Below the pieces are notes generated by a model. It saw nothing but the letters and a program-made list of their open reading frames with translations, had not been told where the DNA came from and searched no databases. Below are positions 1-4,878 of a stretch of DNA of 7,046 nucleotides, in pieces. This DNA comes from JAMCZC01 sp964364925 (GTDB lineage Bacteria > Patescibacteriota > Microgenomatia > Levybacterales > UBA12049). Location: the NCBI GenBank assembly GCA_964364925.1, contig CAYIOB010000043.1, positions 1-7,046 on the forward strand. Direction: 5' to 3'. A program made the translations under genes and the position numbers. The number at the start of each line of letters is the position of its first letter. The stretch's first letter is position 1.

Positions 1-2
1 TT

Positions 3-764
3 TCCGATGGAAGCTTTAGGGATGGAGTTAAGGTTTTGGAGGAGATGTCAGTTATCGCTAACGGCAAGCAAATAACCAAAGAATTGGTTGAAAAGAAATA
101 TAAATTAACAAGCGTTGAAAAACAAATTACCGATTTGCTTTTTCATTTAAAAGAAAAAGACTCACAAAAAGCTTTTAAACTTGTTTCGGATTTAATGAAA
201 AGTGGAGTTGATGTTAAATACTTTTTAGAACAGTTAATAAATAAACTTCACTTAAGTTTACTTGAAAAAGTTGGAGTTTCGGAAAACAGCGGAAAAAAAC
301 CCGAGTTTGAAGTTAAGGAAATTAAGAAACTTGTTGATTTATTTTCCAAAGCGTATTTAGATACAAAATATGCGGTTTTGGCGCAATTGCCATTAGAATT
401 GGCGATTGTGGAGTGGGTGAGTGACGAAAGCCTTTCTACGAGTTCAAATAGCAAACCAAATTCACAGGCGACGGCTTTCGATTCACCTAAAAGCGGATTG
501 CCTCTTTCAGCTAATATTATGAAGTTAGATAAATTATTTGAGGAGTTGGTAGAAAAAGTTAAGCCTCTAAATCATTCGGTTGCGGGAGTTCTAAGAGGGT
601 GCAGGGTAAAAAGCTACACCGATAAAAAACTCATAATAGAAACAAGTTATAAATTCCATAAAGAGAGATTGGAGGAAGAAAAAACCAGAAAGATAATAGA
701 AGAAGCAGCAGGAGAAATAACCGGCGACAAAGTCGGTGTTTTTATATTATTAAGGCCCGCCTAA
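3..764 (+). CDS. dnaX: DNA polymerase III clamp-loader subunit DnaX (gamma/tau), 3' part; 5' end outside window
   Basis: DnaX is the ATPase subunit that loads the sliding clamp onto primed DNA. Only the last 253 residues are visible. The reading frame is already open at base 3 and begins SDGSFRDGVKVLE, which matches the AAA+ sensor-2 region (GSxRD, with the conserved Arg). The ATPase core (Walker A, zinc motif, SRC finger) therefore lies upstream. Visible residues ~30-138 are the helical collar domain III, ending LPLELAIVEW. A low-complexity Ser/Asn linker (~140-172) follows. The last ~80 residues (LDKLFEELVEKVKPLNHSVAGVLRG) are a DnaX C-terminal domain. A start at TTG 36 would be an artefact of the window edge. 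The linker DNA carries an inverted repeat, and the stop codon lies inside a palindromic element. The gene heads the dnaX-ybaB-(prs)-recR cluster. Identification is secure from the sensor-2 motif plus context; the exact tau/gamma form cannot be judged. Confidence 0.9.
   Translation, partial: SDGSFRDGVKVLEEMSVIANGKQITKELVEKKYKLTSVEKQITDLLFHLKEKDSQKAFKLVSDLMKSGVDVKYFLEQLINKLHLSLLEKVGVSENSGKKPEFEVKEIKKLVDLFSKAYLDTKYAVLAQLPLELAIVEWVSDESLSTSSNSKPNSQATAFDSPKSGLPLSANIMKLDKLFEELVEKVKPLNHSVAGVLRGCRVKSYTDKKLIIETSYKFHKERLEEEKTRKIIEEAAGEITGDKVGVFILLRPA
421..486. repeat. Inverted repeat in the dnaX linker
   Basis: GTGA plus CGAAAGCC (421-432) pairs with GGCTTTCG (473-480) plus TCAC (483-486): 12 bp with a 2-nt bulge. 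It encodes the low-complexity linker between DnaX collar and C-terminal domain. The protein just after it (KSGLPLSAN) resembles the KAGPPLAEN encoded by the 36-bp recR insert, and both share GCCTCT at the matching place. This suggests an old, degraded copy of the same kind of element. Confidence 0.5.
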
Positions 765-799
765 GCTTAGTCGCCTCAGGCGACAGCGCTTTTGGGCGG
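757..799. repeat. Palindromic element spanning the dnaX stop codon
   Basis: Nested inverted repeats are visible: CCGCC (757-761) with GGCGG (795-799), AAGC (763-766) with GCTT (788-791), and an inner perfect stem GTCGCC (770-775) / GGCGAC (779-784) with a TCA loop. The dnaX stop TAA (762-764) is inside. No T-run follows, so it is not a standard intrinsic terminator. The ybaB Shine-Dalgarno begins 9 bases after it. It looks like the GC-rich palindromes inserted in prs and recR. Confidence 0.6.
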
Positions 800-807
800 A
801 TAAAAGG

Positions 808-815
808 GGAGGTGA
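808..815 (+). promoter_or_regulatory. Strong ribosome binding site of ybaB
   Basis: GGAGGTGA matches the anti-Shine-Dalgarno well and lies 10 nt (counted from GGAGG) before ATG 823, fixing that start over the upstream in-frame alternatives. It contrasts with the many genes here that have no such site. Confidence 0.8.
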
Positions 816-822
816 ATGTGTT

Positions 823-1101
823 ATGAATAATCCACTTTCGCAACTTGGAGATTTAAAAAAAATGCGTGATCAGGCAATGCAAATTCAAAGAGAACTTCAG
901 GGCGAAGAAGTAAGCGTTGAAAAAAACGGCGTTGAAATTCTTATAACCGGAGATCAAAGAATAAAAGAAATAAAAATTAACGGAAAATCCGATAACGACG
1001 TAAAAGAAGCCGTTAATGAAGCAATTAAAAAATCTCAGGAAATTGCAGCTAAAAAACTTTCTCAAATGCAGGGAGGTTTGGGCGGTCTTTTAGGTCAATA
1101 A
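823..1101 (+). CDS. ybaB: YbaB/EbfC family nucleoid-associated protein
   Basis: A 92-residue protein of usual family length (about 100). The N-terminal helix is rich in Gln and Met (KKMRDQAMQIQRELQ) and forms the dimer arm. A beta segment follows (VSVEKNGVEILITGDQRIKEIKING), then a C-terminal helix (VNEAIKKSQEIAAKKLSQM) and a Gly-rich tail GGLGGLLGQ. Family members are dimeric, bind DNA with little sequence specificity and are found in the nucleoid. In most bacteria the gene lies between dnaX and recR, as here except that prs intervenes. ATG 823 is supported by a strong Shine-Dalgarno at 808-815. The next gene, prs, starts 10 bases after this stop, so the two are probably cotranscribed and translationally coupled. 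The match is by fold pattern, length and position, and is confident. Confidence 0.92.
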   Translation: MNNPLSQLGDLKKMRDQAMQIQRELQGEEVSVEKNGVEILITGDQRIKEIKINGKSDNDVKEAVNEAIKKSQEIAAKKLSQMQGGLGGLLGQ

Positions 1102-1111
1102 GTTTAACAAG

Positions 1112-2056
1112 ATGAAAATTTTTAGCGGTAGCTCTAACAAGCCTTTAGCCGAAAAAACGGCAAGAGATTTGGGTGTTGAAATTTCTCCCCTCGAGATTTT
1201 CGTTTTTCCCGACGGGGAAAGGCGAATAAGGGTTGTAGATATTGTTGTTGACGAGAAAACTGTTGTTTTTCAGTCGACAAGCACACCTCCGGATCAAAAC
1301 TACATGGAGCTTTTCTTTATTGTAGATGCTCTAAAAAGAAGCGGAGCATCAATGGTTACCGCAGTTATTCCATACTTAGGGTATGAAAGACAAGATCATA
1401 TTTTTAGAGACGGAGAGGCGGTTTCTTTGGAAGTTATTGTCCAAGCTTTACAAAGGGTAGGCGTAGATAAACTTGTTGCTTTTGATCTGCACTCCATAAA
1501 GGTTCCCGAACTTTTTACAATTCCGGTTTTGCACTTGTCGGCATTAGATTTATTTGCCCAAAAAATTCGTGAATCATTAATCATTAACCCGCCAGCCGGC
1601 GAGGCAGGTCATAAATCATCAGAAGATTTTGTTCTTGTATCTCCCGATATGGGCGGAATAAGAAGAATAAAAATGTTATCCGAGACTTTGGGTAATATGC
1701 CTTACGCAACAATTGAAAAAAACAGAGATTTAGAAACAGGGGATATAAAGGATTCGTCGGTGGAAGGTGATGTAGCAGGCAAAACGGCAATTATTGTTGA
1801 CGACATGATTTCAACCGGCAGGACAATAATTGCGGCGGAGAAAATTTTGTTGGAAAACGGAACAAAAAATATTTTTGTTTTTGCAACACACGCTGTTTTT
1901 TCAGGAAGTGTCACGGCGCTTTTGAGTAACTCAAAAGCAGACAAAGTTTATGTTACCGACACAATTCTAATTCCTAAAGAAAAATATTTCGATAAGCTGG
2001 AAGTAATTTCCGTTAGTCAGACCATTGCGGAAGGGCTCAAGTCTTGGAATGCTTGA
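1112..2056 (+). CDS. prs: Ribose-phosphate pyrophosphokinase (PRPP synthetase)
   Basis: Makes 5-phosphoribosyl-1-pyrophosphate from ribose 5-phosphate and ATP, the precursor of purine, pyrimidine, NAD, His and Trp synthesis; cytoplasmic. It has 314 residues, the usual family length. Seen: N-terminal FSGSSNKPLAEKTARDLG, FPDGERRIR (32-40), ATP-site PYLGYERQDHIF (87-98), catalytic-loop DLHS (125-128), VSPDMGG (176-182), flexible-loop K203 and R205 (EKNRD) and the PRPP loop VDDMISTGRTI (229-239). All key residues are present. Oddity: residues ~155-168 (containing NPPAGEAG) sit between the DLFAQKIRE helix and the VSPD strand, where B. subtilis Prs, as I recall it, is about 13 residues shorter. The DNA there is a 42-bp insert with flanking direct repeats. 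There is no clear Shine-Dalgarno; translation probably couples to ybaB 10 bases upstream. prs within the dnaX-ybaB-recR cluster is unusual. Confidence 0.95.
   Translation: MKIFSGSSNKPLAEKTARDLGVEISPLEIFVFPDGERRIRVVDIVVDEKTVVFQSTSTPPDQNYMELFFIVDALKRSGASMVTAVIPYLGYERQDHIFRDGEAVSLEVIVQALQRVGVDKLVAFDLHSIKVPELFTIPVLHLSALDLFAQKIRESLIINPPAGEAGHKSSEDFVLVSPDMGGIRRIKMLSETLGNMPYATIEKNRDLETGDIKDSSVEGDVAGKTAIIVDDMISTGRTIIAAEKILLENGTKNIFVFATHAVFSGSVTALLSNSKADKVYVTDTILIPKEKYFDKLEVISVSQTIAEGLKSWNA
1572..1619. repeat. In-frame 42-bp GC-rich insert in prs with flanking direct repeats
   Basis: AATCAT occurs at 1572-1577 and again exactly 42 bases later at 1614-1619. Between them lie two TCATTAA units (1574-1587) and the GC-rich core 1588-1608 (CCCGCC, then AGCCGGC, then GAGGCAGG), followed by TCATAAA. 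The core is partly self-complementary (GCCGGC). The 42 bases add 14 codons and preserve the frame. They encode residues with NPPAGEAG at a surface-type junction between a helix and the VSPD strand. Confidence 0.65.
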
Positions 2057-2102
2057 AGTTAGAAGCGGGGAGGCTGGATACTGGAATTCTTGAAATTAGA
2101 AG
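2046..2102. repeat. 20-nt direct repeat, period 37, overlapping the prs stop
   Basis: Bases 2046-2065 and 2083-2102 match at 18 of 20 positions; both contain GGAAT, CTTGAA and TTAGAAG. The first copy includes the last prs codons and its TGA stop. The copies flank a GC-rich spacer (around CGGGGAGGCTGG). The phase GAAATTA / GAAGTTA / GATATCT at 2092-2112 continues a 7-nt periodicity whose reverse complement (TAATTTC) is the unit of the array after recR. Confidence 0.6.
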
Positions 2103-2126
2103 TTAGATATCTTTGACATTGATTTT

Positions 2127-2206
2127 TTAGATTTCTTGAATTCTTGATATCAAGATGTCAAAAGTTCAAGTTCAAAAATTCCCACTTCCAACGTCAAGAA
2201 ATCTAA
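2127..2206. repeat. Inverted repeats before recR
   Basis: TTAGATTTCTTGA (2127-2139) has a perfect 13-nt inverted partner at 2194-2206. Inside lies a 14-bp perfect palindrome, TCTTGATATCAAGA (2142-2155). TTTGACAT (2112-2119) pairs with ATGTCAAA (2155-2162), giving a mutually exclusive fold. No T-run follows, so this is not a clear terminator. It could fold in RNA or bind a dimeric protein; the sequence alone does not decide. Confidence 0.55.
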
Positions 2207-2207
2207 T
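2179..2207 (+). promoter_or_regulatory. Possible promoter abutting recR start
   Basis: TTCCCA (2179-2184), a 17-nt spacer and TCTAAT (2202-2207, five of six matches to the -10 consensus) end 6 nt before ATG 2214. With no Shine-Dalgarno present, this would give a leaderless or nearly leaderless recR mRNA. The -35 is weak, so this is tentative. Confidence 0.35.
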
Positions 2208-2213
2208 TGATAT

Positions 2214-2876
2214 ATGGTAATTCCTAAAGCAATACAAAATTTAATAGAGTCTTTTGAAAGACTTCCCGGGGTTGGGCAAAAAACTGCTCAAAGGCTAACT
2301 TTTTATCTTTTGCACGTTCCGCAAGGTGAATTGGATAAGTTTGCCAGCTCTCTCCAAAATCTTAAAAAAGATACTATTTTATGTTCAAATTGTTTTATGA
2401 TTGACGAAAGCGATCCATGCGGTATTTGTGCAAATTCAGAGCGGGATCACAGTATTATCTGTGTTGTAGAACAGCCTTTAGATGTTATTGCATTAGAAAA
2501 AAATGGTAAATATAAAGGAGTTTATTTTGTTTTGCATGGCAAGATTGACCCTTTAAATAATATCGGTCCGGATGAAATATACATAAGCCAACTTATGAAA
2601 AGAATCAAGAATCAAGAATCCCCGGCCTCGACAAGCGAAGCGGGGCGGGCAAGAATCAAGGAAATAATACTTTCTACCAATCCGACAATGGAGGGAGAGG
2701 CAACGGCAATGTATATCGCTAAACAGATAAAAAATTCCCAGCCAAAGGCTGGTCCGCCTCTGGCGGAAAATCTCAAAATTACAAGAATAGGGCGAGGATT
2801 GCCTGTTGGAGCCGATTTGGAGTATGCTGATGAAGTAACTTTGCAAAGAGCAATGGAAGGAAGGAGCAGTTATTAA
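2214..2876 (+). CDS. recR: Recombination mediator protein RecR, with two in-frame inserts
   Basis: RecR works with RecO (and RecF) to load RecA on gapped DNA. Domains seen in order: helix-hairpin-helix LPGVGQKTAQRLTFYLL (17-33), a four-Cys zinc finger (C57, C60, C69, C72), and a Toprim domain with the acidic VVEQPLD (E86), HGKIDPLNNIGPD (108-120), STNPTMEGEATA (154-165) and a C-terminal TRIGRGLPVGADLEYADEVTL. All family motifs are intact. It is 220 residues against ~200 for typical RecR. The excess is two short inserts inside the Toprim region: residues ~133-149 (contains SPASTSEAG) and ~174-185 (contains KAGPPLAE). Without them the protein would be 191 residues. Both are multiples of three and do not touch the motifs. 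No Shine-Dalgarno precedes ATG 2214. Its place after dnaX and ybaB supports the assignment. Confidence 0.96.
   Translation: MVIPKAIQNLIESFERLPGVGQKTAQRLTFYLLHVPQGELDKFASSLQNLKKDTILCSNCFMIDESDPCGICANSERDHSIICVVEQPLDVIALEKNGKYKGVYFVLHGKIDPLNNIGPDEIYISQLMKRIKNQESPASTSEAGRARIKEIILSTNPTMEGEATAMYIAKQIKNSQPKAGPPLAENLKITRIGRGLPVGADLEYADEVTLQRAMEGRSSY
2601..2660. repeat. In-frame 51-bp palindromic insert in recR with 9-nt direct repeats
   Basis: AGAATCAAG at 2601-2609 recurs exactly 51 bases later at 2652-2660, and removing one copy plus the core restores the family sequence (MKRIK joined to EIILSTNPT). The left side holds three tandem AGAATCA-type heptamers (2601-2620). The core 2621-2650 is GC-rich (CCCGGCCTCG, then GCGGGGCGGGC) and partly self-complementary. 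The peptide added is 17 residues; RIK is duplicated at its ends (130-132 and 147-149). Confidence 0.75.
2731..2771. repeat. In-frame 36-bp double-hairpin insert in recR
   Basis: AAAAT at 2731-2735 recurs 36 bases later at 2767-2771. Between are two adjacent perfect hairpins: CCAGCC-AAA-GGCTGG (2738-2752) and TCCGCC-TCT-GGCGGA (2753-2767). It adds 12 codons between the QIK helix and the NLKITRIG strand of the Toprim fold, where RecR proteins normally pass directly from one to the other. Confidence 0.7.
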
Positions 2877-2904
2877 ATTTCTAATTTCTAATTTTTAATT
2901 TCTA
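2877..2904. repeat. Heptanucleotide array between recR and the next gene
   Basis: Four tandem 7-nt units begin directly after the recR stop codon: ATTTCTA, ATTTCTA, ATTTTTA, ATTTCTA. The array ends 8 nt before ATG 2913. Each boundary creates TCTAAT, a good -10-like hexamer; the last one (2901-2906) lies 6 nt from the ATG, the same spacing as at recR. The period of 7 is not codon-compatible, which points to a non-coding role or drift by slippage. Confidence 0.75.
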
Positions 2905-2912
2905 ATCAATTT

Positions 2913-3437
2913 ATGAACCCAAACGACATCTTAGGAGAAGTAATGGAAAAAGGACAAAGTATAGTTCAAAAAACGGGCAAAACTGCTGTTAATTCTGTTG
3001 TAGGAATTTCAAAAACAGTTGCAGGGCAAGCTACGGGGGGTTCGGATAATCAATCCGGTTCAAACGAGACTAATGCCACTGTTTCCGATAATCAGCAAGT
3101 TGTAAGTGATAAGGCTCAAAACGACGAGTTGGTAAAAGAGTTGTATGCGCCGAGTAAGTCTCAAAATAACCAGAAGGCGCGATTGGCAGAGCCGCAATCG
3201 GAGTCCGAGGAACAGGCAAAATTGGCGAGCGTAAGACAAAAATTACACGATGAAGTTTACTATCTGCCTCTAATTCATGGTAAAAAAAATCAAGAAGAAA
3301 GACCCGCGGAAAAAGTCGAAAAAGAGAAAAAACAGGAAATACAGGATTTGCAGAAAAAAGAAGCTAAGAAACCGATACCGCTGGTTGTTCAAAGAGCTCA
3401 GCAAACGGCGGAAAAATTTAGAGGAGTGTCGGGATAA
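2913..3437 (+). CDS. Conserved hypothetical protein, charged, resembling DUF5660-type Patescibacteria proteins
   Basis: 174 residues with no signal peptide or membrane segment. The N-terminal ~45 residues are amphipathic and slightly hydrophobic (ILGEVMEKGQSIVQKTGKTAVNSVVGISKTVAGQ). Residues ~46-80 are a Ser/Asn/Gln linker with low complexity. The C-terminal part is helical and highly charged: LASVRQKLHDEVYYLPLIHG (~103-122), a Lys/Glu coiled-coil-like stretch (~123-152), then IPLVVQRAQQTAEKFRGVSG at the very end. The Arg-Gln-x-Leu-His…Tyr-Tyr core followed by a charged helix and a Gly-rich end recalls the DUF5660 proteins of Microgenomates genomes; this is from memory and not checked. Function is unknown. 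It follows recR by 36 bases across a heptamer array, and no Shine-Dalgarno is visible before ATG 2913. Confidence 0.75.
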   Translation: MNPNDILGEVMEKGQSIVQKTGKTAVNSVVGISKTVAGQATGGSDNQSGSNETNATVSDNQQVVSDKAQNDELVKELYAPSKSQNNQKARLAEPQSESEEQAKLASVRQKLHDEVYYLPLIHGKKNQEERPAEKVEKEKKQEIQDLQKKEAKKPIPLVVQRAQQTAEKFRGVSG

Positions 3438-3444
3438 ACCCGAC
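3428..3444. repeat. GC-rich hairpin holding the stop codon of the hypothetical gene
   Basis: GTCGGG (3428-3433) and CCCGAC (3439-3444) form a perfect 6-bp stem. The loop ATAAA contains the stop TAA (3435-3437). No T-run follows, so termination is not supported. Like the dnaX 3' end, a GC-rich palindrome straddles a stop codon. Confidence 0.55.
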
Positions 3445-3452
3445 TATACTTA

Positions 3453-3513
3453 GTATCTGGTATCTGGTATTTTGTATGATTAGCTAAATACGAAATACAA
3501 AATACGAAATACA
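3453..3513. repeat. Two opposed heptanucleotide arrays before cysS
   Basis: The left arm has GTATCTG, GTATCTG, GTATTTT, GTATGAT (3453-3480). The right arm has AAATACG, AAATACA, AAATACG, AAATACA (3486-3513), ending 3 nt before ATG 3517. The arms are inverted relative to each other: GTATTTTGTAT (3467-3477) pairs perfectly with ATACAAAATAC (3495-3505). The array occupies the place where a ribosome binding site would be, and none is present. Confidence 0.8.
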
Positions 3514-3516
3514 ATT

Positions 3517-4869
3517 ATGCTTAGGATTTACAATACTTTAAGTAAAAAAATTGAGGATTTTAAACCTTTGAATTCTCCTCATGTGAGTATGTATACCTGC
3601 GGACCGACTGTTTACGACCACATGCACATAGGAAACTTAAGGACTTTTGTTTTCTCCGATATTTTACAAAAGATTTTAAAATACAACGGCTTTGAAGTCA
3701 AAACTGTTCAAAACATAACCGATATAGATGACAAAATTATAAAAAGAGCAACGGAAAAGGAAACAACAATTGGTGAAATTTCTAAAGAGTACACGCGCTT
3801 ATTTTTACTGGATACGCAAAAACTAAACATAGAAAAGCCCGATTTTACGCCCCGCGCGACAGAATACGTTCAGAAAATGATTGAGTATACCCAAAGCTTG
3901 GTAAGACAGGGCTTTGCTTATGTTGAGGAAGACGAGGGGTCGGTTTATTTTGACATTTCAAAGTTTGAGGATTACGGAAAGCTGTCGGGGGTTGAAAAAA
4001 GAGAATTAAAAACCGGTACAAGAATTTTATCGGACGAATATACAAAAGATGATGTCCAGGATTTTGCTTTATGGAAGGCGGTAGGCGAGGATGAGGTTGG
4101 ATATGATTCCCCTTGGGGAAAAGGAAGACCTGGCTGGCATATTGAGTGTTCGGTTATGAGTCAGACTATTTTAGGCAATAAGCTTGATATCCACGCAGGC
4201 GGAGTAGATTTAATTTTTCCTCATCACGAGAACGAAATTGCGCAATCTGAAGCCAAAACGGGAGAAAAACCGTTTGTAAAATATTGGATTCATGGAGCGC
4301 ATATTTTGGTTGATGGTAAAAAAATGAGCAAATCTTTGCACAATTTTTTTACGCTTTCCGAACTTGAAAAACAGGAAATTGACCCTTTGGCTTTAAGGTA
4401 TCTTTATTTGCAAACTCATTACAGGCAGGAAATGAATTTTACTTTCGAAGCGTTGGAAGGCGCACAAAACGCTTTGCAAAAATTGCGAAGAGAAATTGCA
4501 GACTACGATGAACCCAAAATTGGCTGCGCGGAATACGAGCAACGGTTTTTAGACGCAATAAATGATGATTTGAATATGCCAAAAGCTCTCTCAATTGTTT
4601 GGGAAGTGGTTAAATCCGATTATCCGGCTTCCGCAAAAGCGGAAACTTTATTTAAATTTGACAAAGTTTTGGGATTAAAACTTCCTGAAGTTAAAAAAAG
4701 ACTAAAAAATGAAGATATTCCTCAAGAAGTTCTGCAATTAATAAAAGAAAGAGATGAATTGAGAAAAGAGAAGCGTTTTCATCTTGCAGACCAGCTTCGC
4801 GGCAGAATTAAAAAATTAGGTTACGAAGTTGAAGATAAGCAGGGCAAAACCGAGATAAAAAGAGTCTAG
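3517..4869 (+). CDS. cysS: Cysteinyl-tRNA synthetase
   Basis: Charges tRNA-Cys with cysteine using ATP; a class Ia enzyme of the cytoplasm. It has 450 residues, the usual length (about 460). Seen: the start-proximal YTCGPTVYD with zinc Cys28, the HIGH-type motif HIGN (37-40), GRPGWHIECSVMS with zinc Cys211, HAGGVDLIFPHHENE with His236 and Glu240 completing the zinc site, and KMSKS (269-273). A helical DALR-type region follows (HYRQEMNFTFEALEGAQNAL, DAINDDLNMPKAL) and then a basic C-terminal part. All catalytic and zinc residues are present. ATG 3517 gives the normal N-terminus (MLRIYNT). There is no Shine-Dalgarno; heptamer repeats fill the leader and can fold into a hairpin. The stop is 9 bases from that of a convergent small ORF. 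Identification is certain. Confidence 0.98.
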   Translation: MLRIYNTLSKKIEDFKPLNSPHVSMYTCGPTVYDHMHIGNLRTFVFSDILQKILKYNGFEVKTVQNITDIDDKIIKRATEKETTIGEISKEYTRLFLLDTQKLNIEKPDFTPRATEYVQKMIEYTQSLVRQGFAYVEEDEGSVYFDISKFEDYGKLSGVEKRELKTGTRILSDEYTKDDVQDFALWKAVGEDEVGYDSPWGKGRPGWHIECSVMSQTILGNKLDIHAGGVDLIFPHHENEIAQSEAKTGEKPFVKYWIHGAHILVDGKKMSKSLHNFFTLSELEKQEIDPLALRYLYLQTHYRQEMNFTFEALEGAQNALQKLRREIADYDEPKIGCAEYEQRFLDAINDDLNMPKALSIVWEVVKSDYPASAKAETLFKFDKVLGLKLPEVKKRLKNEDIPQEVLQLIKERDELRKEKRFHLADQLRGRIKKLGYEVEDKQGKTEIKRV

Positions 4870-4878
4870 GTATATTTT

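Noticed and set aside
36..44. TTG start at 36 for the dnaX segment
   Set aside because: The frame is open upstream to base 3 and encodes the conserved sensor-2 GSxRD motif, so this is an internal codon of a gene cut by the window edge.
1584..1944. Minus-strand and other-frame ORFs within prs, recR, ybaB, cysS and dnaX
   Set aside because: They lie entirely within well-identified genes, have no ribosome binding site or promoter of their own, and their translations show no recognisable pattern.
3180..3200. CGATTG/CAATCG inverted repeat in the charged hypothetical gene
   Set aside because: Short and with no direct repeats; it lies in a low-complexity linker where such a match may be chance. 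It could be another element, but support is too thin.
2877..3513. Heptamer and palindrome repeats as a CRISPR array
   Set aside because: Units are 7 nt with no spacers of constant length, and no cas genes are present.
4629..4644. TTCCGC-AAAA-GCGGAA hairpin in cysS
   Set aside because: The protein there (ASAKAETLFKFD) fits the normal CysRS length and pattern with no flanking direct repeats, so there is no sign of insertion.
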